Source: Bifidobacteriaceae bacterium
GTDB taxonomy: Bacteria; Actinomycetota; Actinomycetes; Actinomycetales; WQXJ01
DNA length: 60,058 nt
NCBI GenBank assembly: GCA_031270825.1
Contig: JAISXH010000051.1
Coordinates: forward strand, 1 to 60,058
Direction of reading: 5' to 3'
Under the pieces are notes generated by a model. That model was not told the DNA's origin and did not search any database. It saw only the letters and a program-made list of their open reading frames with translations. The position numbers were made by a program, and so were the translations under genes. Position 1 is the first letter of the stretch. Each line of letters opens with the position of its first letter. This document shows positions 58,755-60,058 of the stretch, piece by piece.

Positions 58755-58787
58755 GTCGCTGCCTGCTGTCCTCGGCCGGCTTCCCGT

Positions 58788-59081
58788 TCAGAGGCTGAGT
58801 TCGCTGTGGGATCCGACGCGGATGAGGCGAATGGTGTCCAAGTCCGGCTTCGAGTAGATCAACACCAGGTCCGGCCTCAGATGGCAGTCGCGGCAATCCT
58901 GCCACGCGCCCCCAAGCGCGTGGTCGCGGTGTCTGTCTGGCATGTCGGCGCCCGCGCGCGGCAGGGCCAGCGCCGCTAGGAAATCCGCGTCGAAGGTGGC
59001 CCGGTGGCGCCCTCGCAGCTCCCGCTTGCGGTCCTTCTTGAACTGGGATGTCGGCTCGACGTCCCGCTCAGTCGTCCGCAT
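58788..59081 (-). CDS. YafQ/RelE-family mRNA interferase toxin
   Basis: A 97-residue type II toxin. SQFKKDRKRELRGRH, the DHALGGAWQDCRDCHLRPDLVLIY core and the LIRVGSHSELSL ending match the YafQ family, with histidines in the places expected for ribosome-dependent mRNA cleavage. It overlaps the antitoxin gene by 14 bases, as usual for such pairs. Confidence 0.85.
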   Translation of the reverse strand: MRTTERDVEPTSQFKKDRKRELRGRHRATFDADFLAALALPRAGADMPDRHRDHALGGAWQDCRDCHLRPDLVLIYSKPDLDTIRLIRVGSHSELSL

Positions 59082-59340
59082 CCAGGTAGTCCAGCAAGGC
59101 GCCGGCGTCGGCGAACCTGGGCAGGCCGCCCAGCCGGGCCTGACGGATCGCCGCGACCGTTTGCGCGTTCGGAGCCAGCGGCTCGAAAGGCAGCGCCTTG
59201 TCCGCGGCCACCCTGGTCAGAAGCATCCTGAAGGCGTCAGAGACGGTCAGGCCCATAGCCGCCAGCACCGCCCCGGCCTCGTCTTTCACGTCGGCGCTGA
59301 TTCGTGCCCTGACAACAGCGTTCGCGGCCACGTCTGCCAC
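59068..59340 (-). CDS. RelB/DinJ-family antitoxin
   Basis: A 90-residue antitoxin: NAVVRARISADVKDEAGAVL and LTVSDAFRMLLTRVAADKALPF are the ribbon-helix-helix part typical of RelB/DinJ, and the C-terminal half would wrap the YafQ toxin. The GTG at 59340 follows AGGAAAGG; the ATG at 59364 is less likely. It should repress its own operon. Confidence 0.85.
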   Translation of the reverse strand: MADVAANAVVRARISADVKDEAGAVLAAMGLTVSDAFRMLLTRVAADKALPFEPLAPNAQTVAAIRQARLGGLPRFADAGALLDYLDADD

Positions 59341-59861
59341 CCCTTTCCCTTTCCTGGGCCACATTGTAGCTCATGATCGTGTCCTTCGCTGTCCAGCGGC
59401 GCGCCCGAGACTCCTAGAGCGAGAACGTTTGCCTAGCGCCACGCACAAATCTTGCACGAGGCGACACTCAGCGAGGCACCTCGCCTCGCCTCCTGGGCGG
59501 CGACAGCGGCACCTCGTCTCCCGCCGCGAACTTGCGGCCTCAGCCACGCCGGGCCGAACGATCCGGCCAACACCAACCCACCGTTCAAGGGATACACCCG
59601 CCCCCGGGTGTCCGTGATCCGCCGCTCGCCACCCCGTCGATCCCGCCGGTAGACCCCCGAGACAGCCGGGAAGCCGCGGCTTTCAAGGCCGGGCGAAGGT
59701 TCTCGAACTCTCTACGGAGGTCCACCCTAGTTCGCCTATCCGAACACCTGACCAGCGCATGTCGCCGGGGTGAACGAAGCTGTGACTGGGTGTGTGCGCG
59801 CGGGGGCGGGGACGGCATCGGGCACGTTGCCACCGCACGTAACCCGTGCCACACTTATATA
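59341..59861. other. Intergenic region between the RelB-YafQ unit and the VapB-like gene
   Basis: About 520 bases. No reliable gene is seen; the open frames are short and Arg/Pro/Ser-rich. It holds one CTGACCAGC element (59748) and one ACGGCATCG (59812). The AT-rich CACTTATATAATG at its end overlaps the next start codon and may be part of that promoter. Confidence 0.55.
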
Positions 59862-60058
59862 ATGACCAACTTGACCCTCAGCATCGACGAACCGGTCCTA
59901 CGGCGGGCGCGCATCCGCGCGCTGGAGGAGGGCACCTCCGTGAACGCGCTGGTCAGGGAGCACCTTGCGCGGTACGCCGCCGGCGAGCGCCGACTCCCCG
60001 ACATGACCTGGTTCCTGGAGCTCTCGCGCGCCAGCGCCGCGTCCTCGGGTCCGGGCGG
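59862..60058 (+). CDS. VapB-like ribbon-helix-helix antitoxin (cut by window end)
   Basis: The first 65 codons read MTNLTLSIDEPVLRRARIRA and then LEEGTSVNALVREHLARYAAGE. This is the opening typical of actinobacterial VapB-type antitoxins, which usually precede a PIN-domain VapC toxin. The gene is cut at 60058, so the toxin, if present, is outside. Confidence 0.75.
   Translation, partial: MTNLTLSIDEPVLRRARIRALEEGTSVNALVREHLARYAAGERRLPDMTWFLELSRASAASSGPG

Noticed and set aside
59585-59854. 89-residue minus-strand frame next to the VapB-like gene
   Set aside because: It is Arg/Ser-rich, has no ribosome site or family, and overlaps the promoter region of the next gene.

Overview
The window is high-GC DNA from an actinobacterium (class Actinomycetes). 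The evidence is a set of lineage-typical genes: mycothiol synthase (mshD), an orphan GlnR regulator, a DUF222/HNH (13E12-type) protein, DUF6049, DUF2516, an actinobacterial-type ArgA, MutT1 beside polyphosphate kinase, and a ClgR-like operator before clpC. Genus cannot be read from the sequence. The order cca / Nudix / DUF6049 / murJ / (pseudo)kinase / trxB / trxA is the block that usually lies near oriC in this class.

Layout. 238-11274 (minus): one long, partly overlapping cluster, Nudix - DUF6049 - murJ - pseudokinase - trxB - trxA - aminotransferase - ddl, joining cell-wall precursor work and thiol redox. 11583-15021: cca (plus) and a membrane Ser/Thr kinase (minus). 15126-26086 (plus): radA, disA, ppk and mutT1, with an accessory locus (16627-21395) between radA and disA. 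26233-32400 (minus): a 2055-residue secreted metalloprotease-like protein with about 14 BACON-like repeats. 32401-33609: repeat-rich gap, then a DUF222/HNH gene. 35868-37908 (minus): DUF47 - PiT phosphate transporter - lipoprotein. 38157-43164: glnR, a membrane protein, a nitrobindin-like protein, YgfZ, DUF2516 and dtd. 43513-49538: clpC, then glpD-glpK. 49902-54649 (plus): a six-gene tightly coupled operon for a small secreted peptide, two lipoproteins and a MacA/MacB-type ABC complex. 54804-57992: argA, an anchored protein, mshD and partner. 58263-60058: tRNA-Lys followed by a small island (integrase remnant, RelB/YafQ toxin-antitoxin, start of a VapB-like gene).

The most interesting system is the pair of paralogous loci at 16627-21395 and 49902-54649. 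Each combines a small Sec-secreted protein, a lipoprotein with four similarly ordered cysteines, an adaptor carrying a peptidoglycan-binding domain, and a MacB-type ABC transporter. I infer a cell-envelope peptide release, sensing or self-protection system; its function is not established by the sequence.

Other genome-scale signals: the 9-mer ACGGCATCG / CGATGCCGT occurs 22 times in both orientations and in several reading frames, against about one expected from composition. Seven genes have a TANNNT box 6-8 bases before the start codon, which suggests leaderless transcripts. Low-complexity inserts sit inside several housekeeping proteins (DisA, nitrobindin-like, YgfZ, MshD). TTG starts that overlap the upstream stop as TTGA recur.
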